Assembly (NCBI GenBank): GCA_023614405.1
Contig: CM042693.1
Coordinates: 152,846,731-152,910,730, forward strand
From: Avena insularis
Taxonomy: Eukaryota > Streptophyta > Magnoliopsida > Poales > Poaceae
Direction of reading: 5' to 3'
DNA: 64,000 nucleotides
Positions within the stretch are counted from its first letter, which is position 1. Every line of letters begins with the position of its first letter. A program made the position numbers and the translations under genes. Positions 49,301 through 60,081 of the stretch are shown piece after piece. The notes under the pieces were generated by a model. That model was not told where the DNA came from and made no database searches. It saw nothing but the letters and a program-made list of their open reading frames with translations.

Positions 49301-50944
49301 CGGACGGCCGGCTAGGGTTTCGTGTCGGCCTCATGGAGTACTGGGCGCAGTCTCCTCCTCCTCGGCGGGTGCGGGCGGCCTCTAGGCGTCTCCTCGTTCT
49401 TCCTCGACACCTAGAGCTCCTCGCCACCTCTGCAGTAAGGAACGGAGGGACCGACGGTGGCCGGCTGGGGGGAGAACGTGGTGGAGAGGAAGGGAGGAGA
49501 GGCAGCCACTGGGGTAGATCTGGGGGACCGCGGTGCGCCCGGGGCGGTGGTAGACCGCCGACCGGGCGGGGGTGCCGTGGGGGGCGCGGGCAGATGGAAA
49601 AGGTGGCGTGGGTGCCACCTTTCCCTCCTCCACCACGTGCTCGGGCTCAGGGCAGGCGAGGTGGTGAAGGGGAGGCTGCGCCAGTGGGGTAGGCCCGGTC
49701 AGGTGGTTCGGGCTGGGGCCCCTAGGGCAGAGAGAGAGCAAGAGAGGGAGAGGGGGTAGCCTCGGGTAGGGTTTAGGTTTGGAGCTAGGCTCGGGTAGAG
49801 AGGGGGGTATGGCTCGGGGTAGCTAGGGTTTTGGTTGGGGCTGGGGTAGCTAGGTGGCCAGCTAGGTAAGAGAGAGGGGGAGGACCGAGAGAGAGAGGTG
49901 GTGGACTTAGGGTACTTAGGGTTTGGTCTAGGTTTTAGCTTAGAGCTAGGTTTAGAGGGAATGGTAGACTAGATGAGATGGAGGGGTAGATTTAGGGTTT
50001 TGAAGAGAGGGGGAGGTTGGATGCTAGGGTGTTCTTTTGTCAAGATCAAGCACAAACCCAACCCCAACAAGATCGAGACTAGAGAAGAGAGGACAAGGGT
50101 GATGTGGTTTAAGCATGATCAAATAAGATCAAGCCAAAAGAAAAGATAGAGGTAGAGATGATCCACCCCAAGAACAAATAAAATCCAAATGACAAGCAAA
50201 AGGTGGTGCTTGCATGGGCCATGCAAAACATTTAATGCCATGTTGATACTTGTGAAAACAATATTATTTCATGGCATTATTATTATGCATCCCAAATTAT
50301 GGAGTAAGGCCCAGGCAAAGGAATTTAGAAGAATTCCAAGTGGAGTATATGGAGATGATCACATTGGATTATATTTGGGGCTTGCTAGTGTGTATATGCC
50401 ACTAGGTATTTAATAAGCCCCCAAAAATACCCCAACATGATGATAACCCCAAAACCACACATATGGAAGCTAGGAAAAGGTTCCACTCACAAGGCATGCA
50501 AAGGTGGCCATGTGGCTCTCATGTTTCAATATTGTGAAACAACATGATGCCAAGATGAGAGCATGTGGCAAAGAATTGGATCCATCCCAACCCACATGAG
50601 CTAGAAGTAAAACCAGTAAATGCCAAGCTCATATTTAGTTGGATGGTGGAATTATAAGGTGGTGAAAGAAAAGGTGGTGGAGTTAATAAAAGATATGCCC
50701 CCAACTCAACTTGGGCATTTAAACAATATATCAAGAACCAAATACAATATCAAGAGGCAAATACAATTAATAATGCATATGAGATAAGAACCAAATCAAA
50801 AAGGGTTTGATATGATGCTCAAATGCAAGGAGGCATGATGACATGAGCATGATATAATGATGATGCAACAATTATATATTTGAAGTAGCCAATATATTAC
50901 TAGACCAAGTAGCATTACAATTGTTAGACAATTGGGATGCTTCA
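46337..50944 (-). repeat. Element C 5' LTR
   Basis: This is the direct repeat of 36343-41002. Long stretches (about 47520-48690 and 49700-50940) are nearly identical to the other copy. Two blocks (about 46470-47500 and 48700-49700) carry many short gaps. It ends ...gggatgcttca, followed by the target duplication agcac. Confidence 0.9.
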
Positions 50945-51975
50945 AGCACAAAAATCTGTTTTGGGACAGCAACTCCCCAAATCTTACTTCCCTCTCATTA
51001 GAGGTTATTCTTGGCATAAAAAGAAAATAAAAAGGATAAGGAGAGGTTATTACAGAAATAATAACTTCCAAGACCCAAGAAAAAATTTGGGTTATCTCCC
51101 AAGAAGTACTTTTCTTTAATGCCTTTAAGTTAAGCATAAGAAGCAAGAATCAAGTATTTTCATATGAAGAAGCATTAAGATCAATACTCAAAATCTCTTC
51201 AACTAGGAAAGGTATCTCATCCAAATGAGTTTTAGAGGATCCTTTCTTATCTTGCTTAGGTTCAATACTTTCACCAAATGGGTTTTCAGGAACAATCCAA
51301 TCAAAAAAAATTCTAGGGATTCATGCATTCCTACAAGTTTAAAAGGTATGGGTATCTTAATTTCCTCCCCATTGGGTTTGGTTTTATCCAACTTTTCTAA
51401 AGTACCCATAACATCTACATATGAGCTTAGCATATTAAAACGCTCAAAGACCTTTTTTGGCTTCCTTAGCAATATCATTGAACTCTTTTAGCCAAGTTTC
51501 TAGGATAAAATCTCTGTTTTCAGCATCCTCTTCTTCTTTTAGTTTAAGAATTTTTTTTGCATCATGGGGTTAAGGTTGACAAACCTAGCCTCCAACATGT
51601 GAACTAAAGAAGCTGCAACAATTTTATAATTAGGAGCAAGTTCTGCTAAAGATCTATCCTCAATATCCTCATGTTTGCTAAGATGATTAAAGATTTTTTT
51701 TCAATATTTCTTTCCCAATTATAGAGCCACTACCTATTGAAAGGTCTTTCAGGGTGAACTTGGTGACCAACATGGTGAGCTAGACCAAGGTAACAACTAG
51801 GGTAGGAACTAATTTTTTTTGTGTGTTTTTGATAGGAGAAAGCACCAAACTAAACTATTTTTTTGGAGTTTTTGATAAAAAAAGGCAAACAAAACAAGGC
51901 AAAATAAATTAAGCAAAACAAAAACAAAGTAAAGAGAAAGGTTGTGAAGGACTCCCCTTGTGAAGCGGTCCTTAG
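50945..51975 (-). mobile_element. Element A': internal region, right part
   Basis: This continues A' after element C. 50945-51185 is the rest of the second duplicated unit and repeats 35695-35925. Minus-strand fragments at 51203-51478 (EIKIPIPFKLVGMHESLEF) and 50796-51146 look like pieces of a retrotransposon gag-side ORF, but I recognise no domain. A' appears to lack pol entirely, so it is non-autonomous or heavily deleted. Confidence 0.55.
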
Positions 51976-51995
51976 CCTCCCCGGCAATGGCGCCA
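51976..51995 (-). other. Element A' primer-binding site (tRNA-Asp type)
   Basis: On the minus strand this reads TGGCGCCATTGCCGGGGAGG, complementary (one mismatch in the core) to the 3' end of tRNA-Asp. It lies ten bases from the LTR end at 52006, a common primer type in plant gypsy elements. Confidence 0.75.
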
Positions 51996-52005
51996 GAAAA
52001 AGGCT

Positions 52006-53547
52006 TGATGCAGCTCAGATCACTATAGAGCTTCGTTGGAAGACCCCAAGAGTATGATGAGTACAGCAGCAAGTTTTTTCCTCGGTAAGAAACCAAGGTT
52101 ATCGAACCGGTAGGAGGAAGGAAACGATTCAAAGGTGTTGCTAGCAACTGGAAACCTGCACAACACAAACTCAAGACTTTGCCCCAACAAACAGTGAGGT
52201 TGTCAATCTCACTGGTTTGCTGAAAACAAAGGATTAACTATATGGTGTGGAAGGTAATGGTGGTTTGTAGAAAGTAAACATGAACAGCGGAAGATGGATA
52301 AATGGTAACGATTAGACCGGGGTCCATAGTTCACTAGAGGTGTTCTCCTTAAGATAAACAACATGGCATGCATGGTAAACAAATTACAGTAGGGCAATTG
52401 ACAGGACAGAGCAAGGCATAACAATGCAATACTAGACATTCATGATCCTATGAGATTTGATTGGGCAATACAACAAGATACATAGACCGCCATCCAACTG
52501 CATCTATGACTAGTAATCCACCTTCAGGTTATCATCCGAACCCCCTCCAGTATTAAATTGCAAGCAACAAATAACTGCTTTAAGCAAAGTGTGTAAGGTA
52601 AACAATCCACTTATTCCATGAACAAGAGAACGTTGTTTTCTCCCTAGTAGAACACATCTACAACTTTAGAGATTTCTGTCACTTCCCCAGATTAAATAGA
52701 GGCATGAACCCATTATCGAGCACAAATACTCTCTCTTGGAGTCACTAGCATCTACTTGGCCAAGATAGCTACTAGAAACGACGAGCATGCAAGATCAGAA
52801 ACAACACAGACATGATAGAATCAATAAGATAGAACCATTAATCAATCTGACATAGTAATCTTAATATCCATCTGATCCCCGCAAACACAACATGCATGAT
52901 TACAAATAGATGATCTTGATCATGAACGGGGCTCACAAGATCTAAACATGGTAGCACAAAGGAGGAGAAACAACCATCTAGCTACTACATGGACCTGTAA
53001 TCCAAGGTGGAACTACTCACACATCATACCGGAGGCTGGCATGGTGATGAAGAAGGCCTTCGGGATGATCTCTCCCCGCCGGCAGGGTGCCGGGAAGAGC
53101 TTCAGATCCCCCGATCAAGGGACGATGGTGGCGGCGGCTACAGACTATTTCATGGAAGATTGATCGGGTACTTAGGATTTTGGTATCAGGGGCTTCTTAT
53201 AGGCGAAGAGGCGAGGCAGGAGGGCACCCGGGTGTCCGCTAAGCGCTGCGCCAAGATTGGCCGCTGCCGGTGTGGCCTCGGTGGCTCCTCCGCTGCACTC
53301 GCCCTGTGTTCCCCACGGTAAAAATTTGAATTTGGCTTTTGTCCCGTTCAATTTCGAGAATATTAATTTTCTGCCTTTTCTAGAACCAAAAACAGAAGAA
53401 AACATGCAACTGGCACTATGGCATCTTGTTAATAGGTTAGTCCCAAAAAACATATAAAAATACCTCAAACTGTAGACAAAGCAAAACAAAGTAGATACTA
53501 AACAAGCATGGAACATCAAAAATTATAGATACTTTTTCGACGTATCA
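52006..53547 (-). mobile_element. Element A': 5' LTR, full length
   Basis: On the minus strand it runs from TGATACGTCGAAAAAGTATC to ...GATCTGAGCTGCATCA, 1542 bp. Its right end marks the outer limit of the retrotransposon stack. The flanking bases there are gcagt, but the partner duplication is lost with the truncated 3' LTR. Confidence 0.8.
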
Positions 53548-54299
53548 GCAGTCGCCGCCAGTCCGTCCTATCAAGCGAGAGGTGGGCTCGCCGGTCTGCT
53601 CGCCATCGCGGACAATATCGCGGAGCATCGTCATCAACGAGCTCCGCGCGTCGTCGTCGCCAACTGGCCGTCTTCGCTAGCCAAAGCCGAAGCCGACAAA
53701 CTGGGTGGTGCCCGTCGATGAGGACGCCTTCGCCATGAAGGTGGCGATGGAGCGGTCCCTCCAGGACGCGGTTCCGCCGCCGATCGGAGCGGACATCTCG
53801 CTGGTCGAGGCGGGAGCAGCCGAGCTGCCGAAGTTTAGCGCCTGCAAGAGGAGGCCGAGCGCCAGACCAGCGCTCGTCGGGGGCGCGCCTACTAGGGCAC
53901 GCCGCTCGTCATCCTCGACGGCGACAATGACGAAGCCGGCCCCTCGTACCAGCTGTGGATGTGCGGCGACGCCGCGCATGCAGCGGCTAAAGACGCGACG
54001 ACGAAAAGGCGGTAATTCCCACAAGGCCGACCCGACTGTTTCTATGGCAACTTCGACATGTGAAGCAGCGTCCGGCGCATCGGCATCGGCGGCAACGACG
54101 ACCTTTTTAATTTCTTTTAGTTATTATCAGGCTAAATGCAGTTAGAATTTTGCCGAGTTTGTTGTTGGCCAAACGCACGAACTCGTCATGAGAACGCAAC
54201 TGAGAAATTCGGCGTTCCTATGCCGAAAACTAGTTTCGTTCGGCGATAGTTATGTCCGGATTTTGGCCTGGGAATAACCAACGAGTGGAGATGCTCTAA
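53548..54299 (+). pseudogene. DNA-transposon 3' end with ORF fragment
   Basis: The plus strand holds a broken frame with DEDAFAMKVAMERSLQDAVPPP and, in another phase, VILDGDNDEAGPSYQLW. This resembles the C-terminus of an uncharacterised protein that recurs in Triticeae DNA transposons. The right edge, gtggagatgctctaa (54285-54299), matches the common plant transposon terminal string TTAGAGCATCTCCAC in reverse. The left end was removed by A'. The family resemblance is from memory and the transposon superfamily is not resolved. Confidence 0.45.
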
Positions 54300-54589
54300 G
54301 AGGGTGCATATTTTGGAACTCCTAAAAATTATAAGGATTTATCATTTTTGTGTAGAATACGAAGTATTTCACATTTACACGCGTATAGTACACACCCCCA
54401 ATTAATTCTAGAATAGTTGTAGTTTTTTTCAGTTTTTTTTTGAAGCTTTGAAACACCGCTTTCAATTTTTACAAGAAATGAATGGGTGTAGCCCAAGCAC
54501 CAAAACGAATTTCCTCACTCGCCTAGTACTTGTCACCGCTGGCGGAGGGCGAACGGAGGGGATAATGATAATTTAGGAGGGAGAGATAG
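54300..54589 (+). promoter_or_regulatory. Upstream region of the DnaJ zinc-finger gene
   Basis: 290 bp lie between the DNA-transposon end and the start codon. AT-rich sequence gives way to a short purine-rich leader (54540-54589). I see no unambiguous TATA box at a usual distance. The proximal promoter is confined to this interval unless the transposon contributes. Confidence 0.35.
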
Positions 54590-55132
54590 ATGGCCATGGC
54601 AGCAGCAGCAGCAGCCGCCGCCGCCGCCTGTTGCTCGCCTCCTCGCCCTTCTTCCTCCTCCACACGCAGCAGCAGCTGCTGCTTCCTTCTCCACACAAAC
54701 TCCAACATCACTCGGCGTCATCCTGCAAACGTGCGCTGTCGTCGTCTCCCAGTCCTCCCCGGTGCGCTGCCGGACACCGCGGTGCTGGTGGCCGGAGTAG
54801 CGGCGGTGGGGGTCGCGGCCACCGTCCTCCTGCGGGGCGACCCGAAGCAGCAGCAGACAGCAGGTACGGAGAAAGAGCAAGGACAGCAGGTAAAAGAAGC
54901 TTGTGGTGCCTGCGGTGGCACGGGCCTGTGCCCCCGGTGCAAAGGAGAGGGGTTCGTGTTCAAGGAGATGGCGGAGGAGACGGCGAGCAAGGCGAGGAGG
55001 GCGGCCAAGAACATGGCCACCAGGTACACCGCGGGGCTCCCCACCAAGTGGACCTACTGCAACCGCTGCTCCTCCACCCGCTCCTGCACCGCCTGCGACG
55101 GCACCGGCACCACCATCGCCACCACGAAATAG
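54590..55132 (+). CDS. Plastid-type DnaJ cysteine-rich zinc-finger protein
   Basis: This is an intronless 180-codon frame. Residues 1-55 are rich in Ala, Ser and Arg with few acidic residues, as expected for a chloroplast transit peptide. They include an alanine run (4-13) coded by a GCA/GCC triplet repeat. Residues ~62-82 are hydrophobic and may span a membrane. The rest is a DnaJ-type zinc domain with CXXCXGXG at 105-112, 114-121 and 166-173, plus CNRC at 157-160. There is no J domain. The arrangement resembles small plastid proteins of the BSD2/LQY1/PSA2 kind and especially the Arabidopsis At5g17840 type. These act as zinc- or thiol-dependent assembly helpers, but the role of this one is inferred only. 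It is convergent with the gene at 55504-59143. The frame is open and complete. Confidence 0.85.
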   Translation: MAMAAAAAAAAAACCSPPRPSSSSTRSSSCCFLLHTNSNITRRHPANVRCRRLPVLPGALPDTAVLVAGVAAVGVAATVLLRGDPKQQQTAGTEKEQGQQVKEACGACGGTGLCPRCKGEGFVFKEMAEETASKARRAAKNMATRYTAGLPTKWTYCNRCSSTRSCTACDGTGTTIATTK

Positions 55133-55503
55133 TACAGTACACCGACTCTGTAGCCAGCCACCATGACTTCGCTTGTTATGTGCGTGTTGGAATTTTGTAT
55201 CTAATGCATTGCACACTGGAATTTTCTATCTAACGCATTCTTGTTATTATTATGCCATAGATACCAGTAGGAGAATCCATTGACTTTATTCATTGCTAAC
55301 TGCTGTCTGTCACTCTACATTCCTCTCTCCAGGCCAGTACACGGAGGGTCTCCTCCCCTCTGTCTACACAGACACAACAACATGACATCTTACAACAACA
55401 CTTCTAGCTAAGCTACCCAACTCAGCCACTTCAGAACAACCACCTGTTTGTTACTGACACGGCCGGGGCTGCTACAGCCAGTCTCCCCACCTTGTCGCCG
55501 CTG
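55133..55503. other. Intergenic 3' region between convergent genes
   Basis: 371 bp separate the two stop codons. A minus-strand AATAAA lies at 55285-55290, a plausible polyadenylation signal for the 2-PGK-like gene, so the two 3' UTRs may meet or overlap. No further gene was seen. Confidence 0.5.
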
Positions 55504-58500
55504 TTACGACTCACTGCCGTTCATCATGAGAGGGTAGTCGCACGGCATCATTACCATGCCGCCGCCTTCATTTCTCATCTCCAGCATCAGGCCAATGTTG
55601 CCATCATCCTCGCCGTGTCCTGCAACCACTTCTGGGGGCTTCTTCGTCAGGGTCTGCTGCTCGTCGTCAGACCAGTATCCACTTTCTCTCATGGCTAGGT
55701 CCTCGTACTCCTCATCCGACTTTGTCGACTGCTCGTCCACAGACCCTGCTTCATCCATCTGCTTTTTTTTCATATACAGCCATGGGAGCAAAGAATGGAT
55801 GATCAGTTAAGTACAATGACTTTCCTGTTCGACTAAATGGTGTGTCTCTGGTTATTCATTCTACAGTATGGACAACTGAATTGACTTCACTTTTTTACAC
55901 TACAAGCACTCAGGCACATGGGAAAACAACAAGAAACTCATTCCACATTCTCTTGTCATGGAAATACACTGTATATAATGGAAGATAAGATGAAGAAAAA
56001 GATGTTTTTACACCACCTCTTGGATGTCCTTTTCTTCGTCAGTTAGATCCTCATTCGTCTCTGCATCACCAGCATCACCACCTTCTTCCCCCTCTTCATC
56101 TTCACTGTCAAACACTGAGTACTCCTCCACAAGCTGTATAAGATGAGATTAAACCGTGTCAGCCTAAACACAACACCAATTAATTTAACTTGCATACGAT
56201 GATACGAGGCTACATATGCATGCCGTATAATCACATGAAGGTTTAAGAGCCAAACCTCTTTGGAATTGTCGTCTGACATCTTTGGCGAGCTGCAACATGA
56301 GGATAAATATCTACTCCCTGTATCTGTGCCATCAGCTTTGGAGTCATCAGCACTTCCAGTATGACTGGTGCATCCGGTATCACTTGGCCATGCACTAATC
56401 CCAAAAGAGCCAAACTGAAGATTAACAGGCTCTGCCTTCCCAATTTGCAACGGGCCGTACATAGGATTTCCGACCGATTTCTCACTGCATGTGCCATCAT
56501 TTATGTTACCATTGCTGTCACCGGCAACCACAGGCCATGCCTTAGCAACTGAACCATCGGTATTCAGTAGAGCCATCAGATTCCTAGAAGACCCTTTCCT
56601 TTGAATCAACTGAAACATGCCCTTGGAACTCAATGAGTTTGCAGAGCACTGGTTCCTGTACTCTTCATCTATTATAGCTGCAGTATTTGTATGGGGGTCA
56701 TAGAACTGTTCCCCGGCCTCTCGCCGACGAAGGCAGCTAAAAACTGTGGCGTGTATGGCTGCCACACTCCGATCTACATTGGTATTATTAATTTTCGGCA
56801 CTAGATGTTTGTCAGCTCGGTTACACAGGTACTCCTGGATAGCTCTAATATTCTGGATGTATTTAATATATCTGTTCTTTGCTGGATCAAGCGTCATGTA
56901 CTTTGCACGGACTGCAAACCGTTCCATGTGCTTCTCCTCATTCGTGATATATACCATAAATGGTATTATGGAGGGATGTTTCTTCATTAGCCCCATCTGT
57001 TAGACAAGAGAAATAGGAAGAATTTCACTGCATACTCTAGAAGGAAGAAGAGAATGTAATTGTGGAAACATAAGCAATACAAATAAACAACGTGGTTCTT
57101 TCTTTGTGTGAGGAAAACACCATGGTTCTCGACCATACGTACCACAAAATTCAGGCTCAAATGAACTCCTTCTACAATTAAAGATTCTCTGCGCTCCTCC
57201 CAGGTTGTAATTAATCTATCAAGGCTGCCAATGATCATCTCACTCTGCGCTTTGTATCCTTCTATAGCCATTTGCTTTTTGCTGGTGATTTCAGTTCTAG
57301 GAGGCAAGTCTGGAGATTTCTCATTACATTTCTCATCTGAAGTGCCACCATCTTCATCTCCATTAGCATTTGAATGAGAAATAATGGAGAGTTTCTTTGA
57401 CTTGCGTTTCTCCTTAGCTTGGGCAACTGCAACAGGGTCTAGATAATCTCCTGCGTGGTAGGTTGACGCATAGAGAAGAGGGTTTTGTTTTTCGTCCACA
57501 AAACTCCTCATCATGTGCCGTATAGAGTCAGTAGAAACTACGGTGGTGATGCCCAACCTGTTACCCTGGGGAAAATATAGTCAGGGTAGGGAATTAAAGA
57601 AGTATCAAGGTTATTAACTTCTACAAAGCAATCCCAGTTTTGCATGGATATATGGAATATTACTGTATACTAATACGAGCAGATGTGTTCATCAAATTGT
57701 ATCTACCGATGAAGGGTTTTCGTCACAAAAGAATAAAGATAAACACTTACCAACAGAGATGATAGAGTAGATTTGCCACAGCCACTTGTGCCACACAACA
57801 GCACTGTCACTGATTCTTTCCTCTCCTTAATCCTGATGTAGAACATGGGGAAACACACAGAAAAAGCGTTGTTGATAAAAAAAATCCTCTTAAAATATTA
57901 ACACATGTCTATTATGATAAGCAGTATATTTGTTCTGTTTGCCATAACACTTTCACTTGAAGCCATTCAATTTTTCGAAGACTGGTGAAAGATTTTAGTT
58001 GCATATATCTACGATGTGAACTCAGGAAACAGTAAGATCGTGTTGTGGTATTACCTGCAGGCAAGAAGCAAGTCAGCCCTCTGATTGGGCCCGACATACT
58101 TGTACAAAGTGAGGGCATCACATACAACATTTAGGAACTCCTCTCTCGAAACAGCAGCAGTTGTCTGGGTCTTGTACAACTCGAACGGTATGTTCGAAGT
58201 GTTTTCTACGTTCAAGAGCTCGGCAGTTTCCTTGTCATCGTCAGCAGTGAATCCATCCAGTTTTGATGCGTCTAAGAATTCTTTTCTCGTCACATCGAAT
58301 ACTCTCTTGCTGATCTGTTGGCGCAAACAAGCGGTGAATGAGACATCGTTGGCATTTGTTTGCTTTACCTAGTTTAGAAAAATCTAAGGATGACAACAGA
58401 AACTGTTAGACAAGTAAGAAAGCAGAGTAAGAATATTGGAATTTAGACAAGGCAGATTATACAAGGGAACACAAAACAACTTGATGTATAGCTTTTCTTT

Positions 58501-59143
58501 CAATTTCTCTTGGGTTTTCTGAACTTCGTTTTTTACCTCTTTTTGGGCACTTGCCCGACGCACCTGTAATACGATTAAAGAAACAATAATGTAGAGGACT
58601 CATCTACCTTTTCCCCTAAAAAAAACACAACTTGATGCAGACTTAAAGAATTAATGTAGTTGCAGCTAGCCATTCATCATTTTCAATGTCAATGCAAAAT
58701 GGGCACATACAAGCAATCTAACTGATTCTTCCATAGTTCCATTATCCTAAAAGCAATATAACTAGTAAAATGGACTCAAGATTGCAGAGTATGGCTTGGG
58801 CATGCTGCTGGTTGGATATTCCATAACTGAACCATGATGACAACGATGCCCGATACTATGAGTTTTTAGTCTAAAGCATCCTGTATTTGGTACCATTCGT
58901 TCGGGGATTAGTTGAACTCAGGGAAGCAAATTACAAAAGGAGAGCAAGTGAGATCAGGCAGATTGGAAGCCATCAAGGATTGAAGGGGTACACAGAAGAG
59001 GGGACCTTGAAGGCGTGGCGTGGCTTGCATCCCATGAGCTGGAGCGCGCTCTGCAGGACGGGGCGGGTGTAGCGGAAGGTGCTCCTCCGGCCGTGGCCAT
59101 GGTCATCGGCGACGGCAATGTAGAGCAGCCTGGAGGCCGCCAT
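55504..59143 (-). CDS. LPA1: 2-phosphoglycerate-kinase-like P-loop protein (LPA1 family), seven exons
   Basis: Exons: 59006-59143, 58055-58314, 57751-57832, 57143-57565, 56256-56996, 56017-56133 and 55504-55758. All introns are GT-AG and the joined frame is open for 671 codons. Exon 6 could instead end at 56014, adding one Val. The start (59143, [11 protein letters not shown]) fits the conserved N-terminus. Residues ~20-60 resemble an ATP-cone-like region ([18 protein letters not shown]). The Walker A loop GTSGCGKST is at 147-155 and [12 protein letters not shown] follows in exon 4. Exon 5 holds the most conserved block ([41 protein letters not shown]). The C-terminus is acidic (about 550-620). 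The family includes rice LPA1 (low phytic acid 1) and Arabidopsis At5g60760/At3g45090. Loss of rice LPA1 lowers seed phytate; the kinase substrate in plants is not settled. Orthology is inferred. Confidence 0.88.
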
Positions 59144-59572
59144 GTCCCCCTGGCCCTGCAACCAGGCAGCAAACAAGAGAAGGAATCAAGAGACCGGCGA
59201 ATCGAGGAGGCGGGTGGGGAGGAAGAGCGAGGGAGGAGCAGTCGTGGACCTCGAGGGGAGTGGGTCTTGAGTCTGGGCGTTGTCGCCGCATGGGGAGGAG
59301 AGGTGGCGGCGGGCGGTGCGGCGGGCGATGTCACGGCGGACACGCAGCAGCCGCCCATGCCCTCCACATGGCGGCGCGACCGCGAGCCACCACGCGCTCT
59401 CTCCTCCTTTCCTCCCTGCCATACTCGGGGTGACCCAAACGGACATTTTTGGTTCCATTTGCGTCTTGGCGGACATCCTTCCTGGACAGAGCGAGCCAAA
59501 CGGATCAAAGAGCTCCGACGGATATATTCCCGATCCGAGGACATCTCCTCGACCCAAAATGCCGATTCAATG
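59144..59572 (-). promoter_or_regulatory. 5' leader and promoter region of the LPA1-type gene
   Basis: This GC-rich interval runs from the start codon to the MITE. It includes a purine-rich plus-strand leader (59190-59260). From about 59415 it has strings such as gggtgacccaaacgg, which recur in grass DNA transposons, so the outer part may be repeat-derived. No clear TATA box was seen. Open frames on both strands (for example 59015-59575 +) are GC-driven shadows. Confidence 0.4.
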
Positions 59573-60081
59573 TAAGGATGGCAATCTGCAGGATATGAGT
59601 AATATATACCCCATATAGTTAACTAATATAAAACTTATCTATATTTATATTTATGGATATAAAACTTTACCATATCCATACCCGCGGGTAATCGTATCCA
59701 TTTGATACTCACTATATCCAATAGTATACAATTTAAAATTTTACTTTCATCAATAGCATATTTAAAAAATACAATAATATCTACTTACTAATAATAGTAG
59801 ACGAGTACATGAAAGTATCAAATTAAAGTCTAGAATACGCAATCTCATACTCGTCCCTAGTCTTCTGGGCCGTATAGGTTGAAACTCTATAGTTAAGTTT
59901 GATATATCAGTTTAAACGGATAGGATATGGATATACCGATGGGTACAAGTCTATCTCTGTATCCGTGATTTAACAGGTAGGGTATCGATATTACCAATAA
60001 GTATAAAAGTATGCCTATACCCTAACCATGCGGGTACAGTACCTGTAGATACCCCTACCCATGATAAAATTGCCATCCTTA
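59573..60081. mobile_element. hAT-like MITE, ~509 bp
   Basis: Terminal inverted repeats taaggatggcaat (59573-59585) and attgccatcctta (60069-60081) match perfectly. The flanks attcaatg and attcaaac agree at 6 of 8 positions, consistent with a decayed 8-bp hAT target duplication. The interior is AT-rich, with inner strings such as acccgcgggta typical of grass hAT-related repeats. It has no coding capacity. Confidence 0.7.

Larger units (their letters stand above)
36343..50944 (-). mobile_element. Element C: Ty3/gypsy chromovirus with 4.6 kb LTRs
   Basis: This is a complete element, minus orientation, inside A'. LTRs of 4660 and 4608 bp (36343-41002 and 46337-50944) flank gag, protease and pol remnants. 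A perfect 5-bp target duplication AGCAC lies at 36338-36342 and 50945-50949. The primer site (46322-46334) matches initiator tRNA-Met and the polypurine tract lies at 41003-41019. Domain order (RT, RNase H, integrase, chromodomain) is that of plant chromoviruses, and the long LTRs fit the Tekay/Del lineage. gag and protease carry stops and frameshifts, so the copy is not autonomous as it stands. Confidence 0.92.

Noticed and set aside
54533..55216. 227-codon minus-strand frame opposite the DnaJ-type gene
   Set aside because: It is low complexity and antisense to a frame with conserved CXXCXGXG units.
59015..59575. 186-codon plus-strand frame over LPA1 exon 1
   Set aside because: Exon 1 on the minus strand has conserved family sequence and a good donor site. 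The plus-strand frame is a GC-rich shadow.
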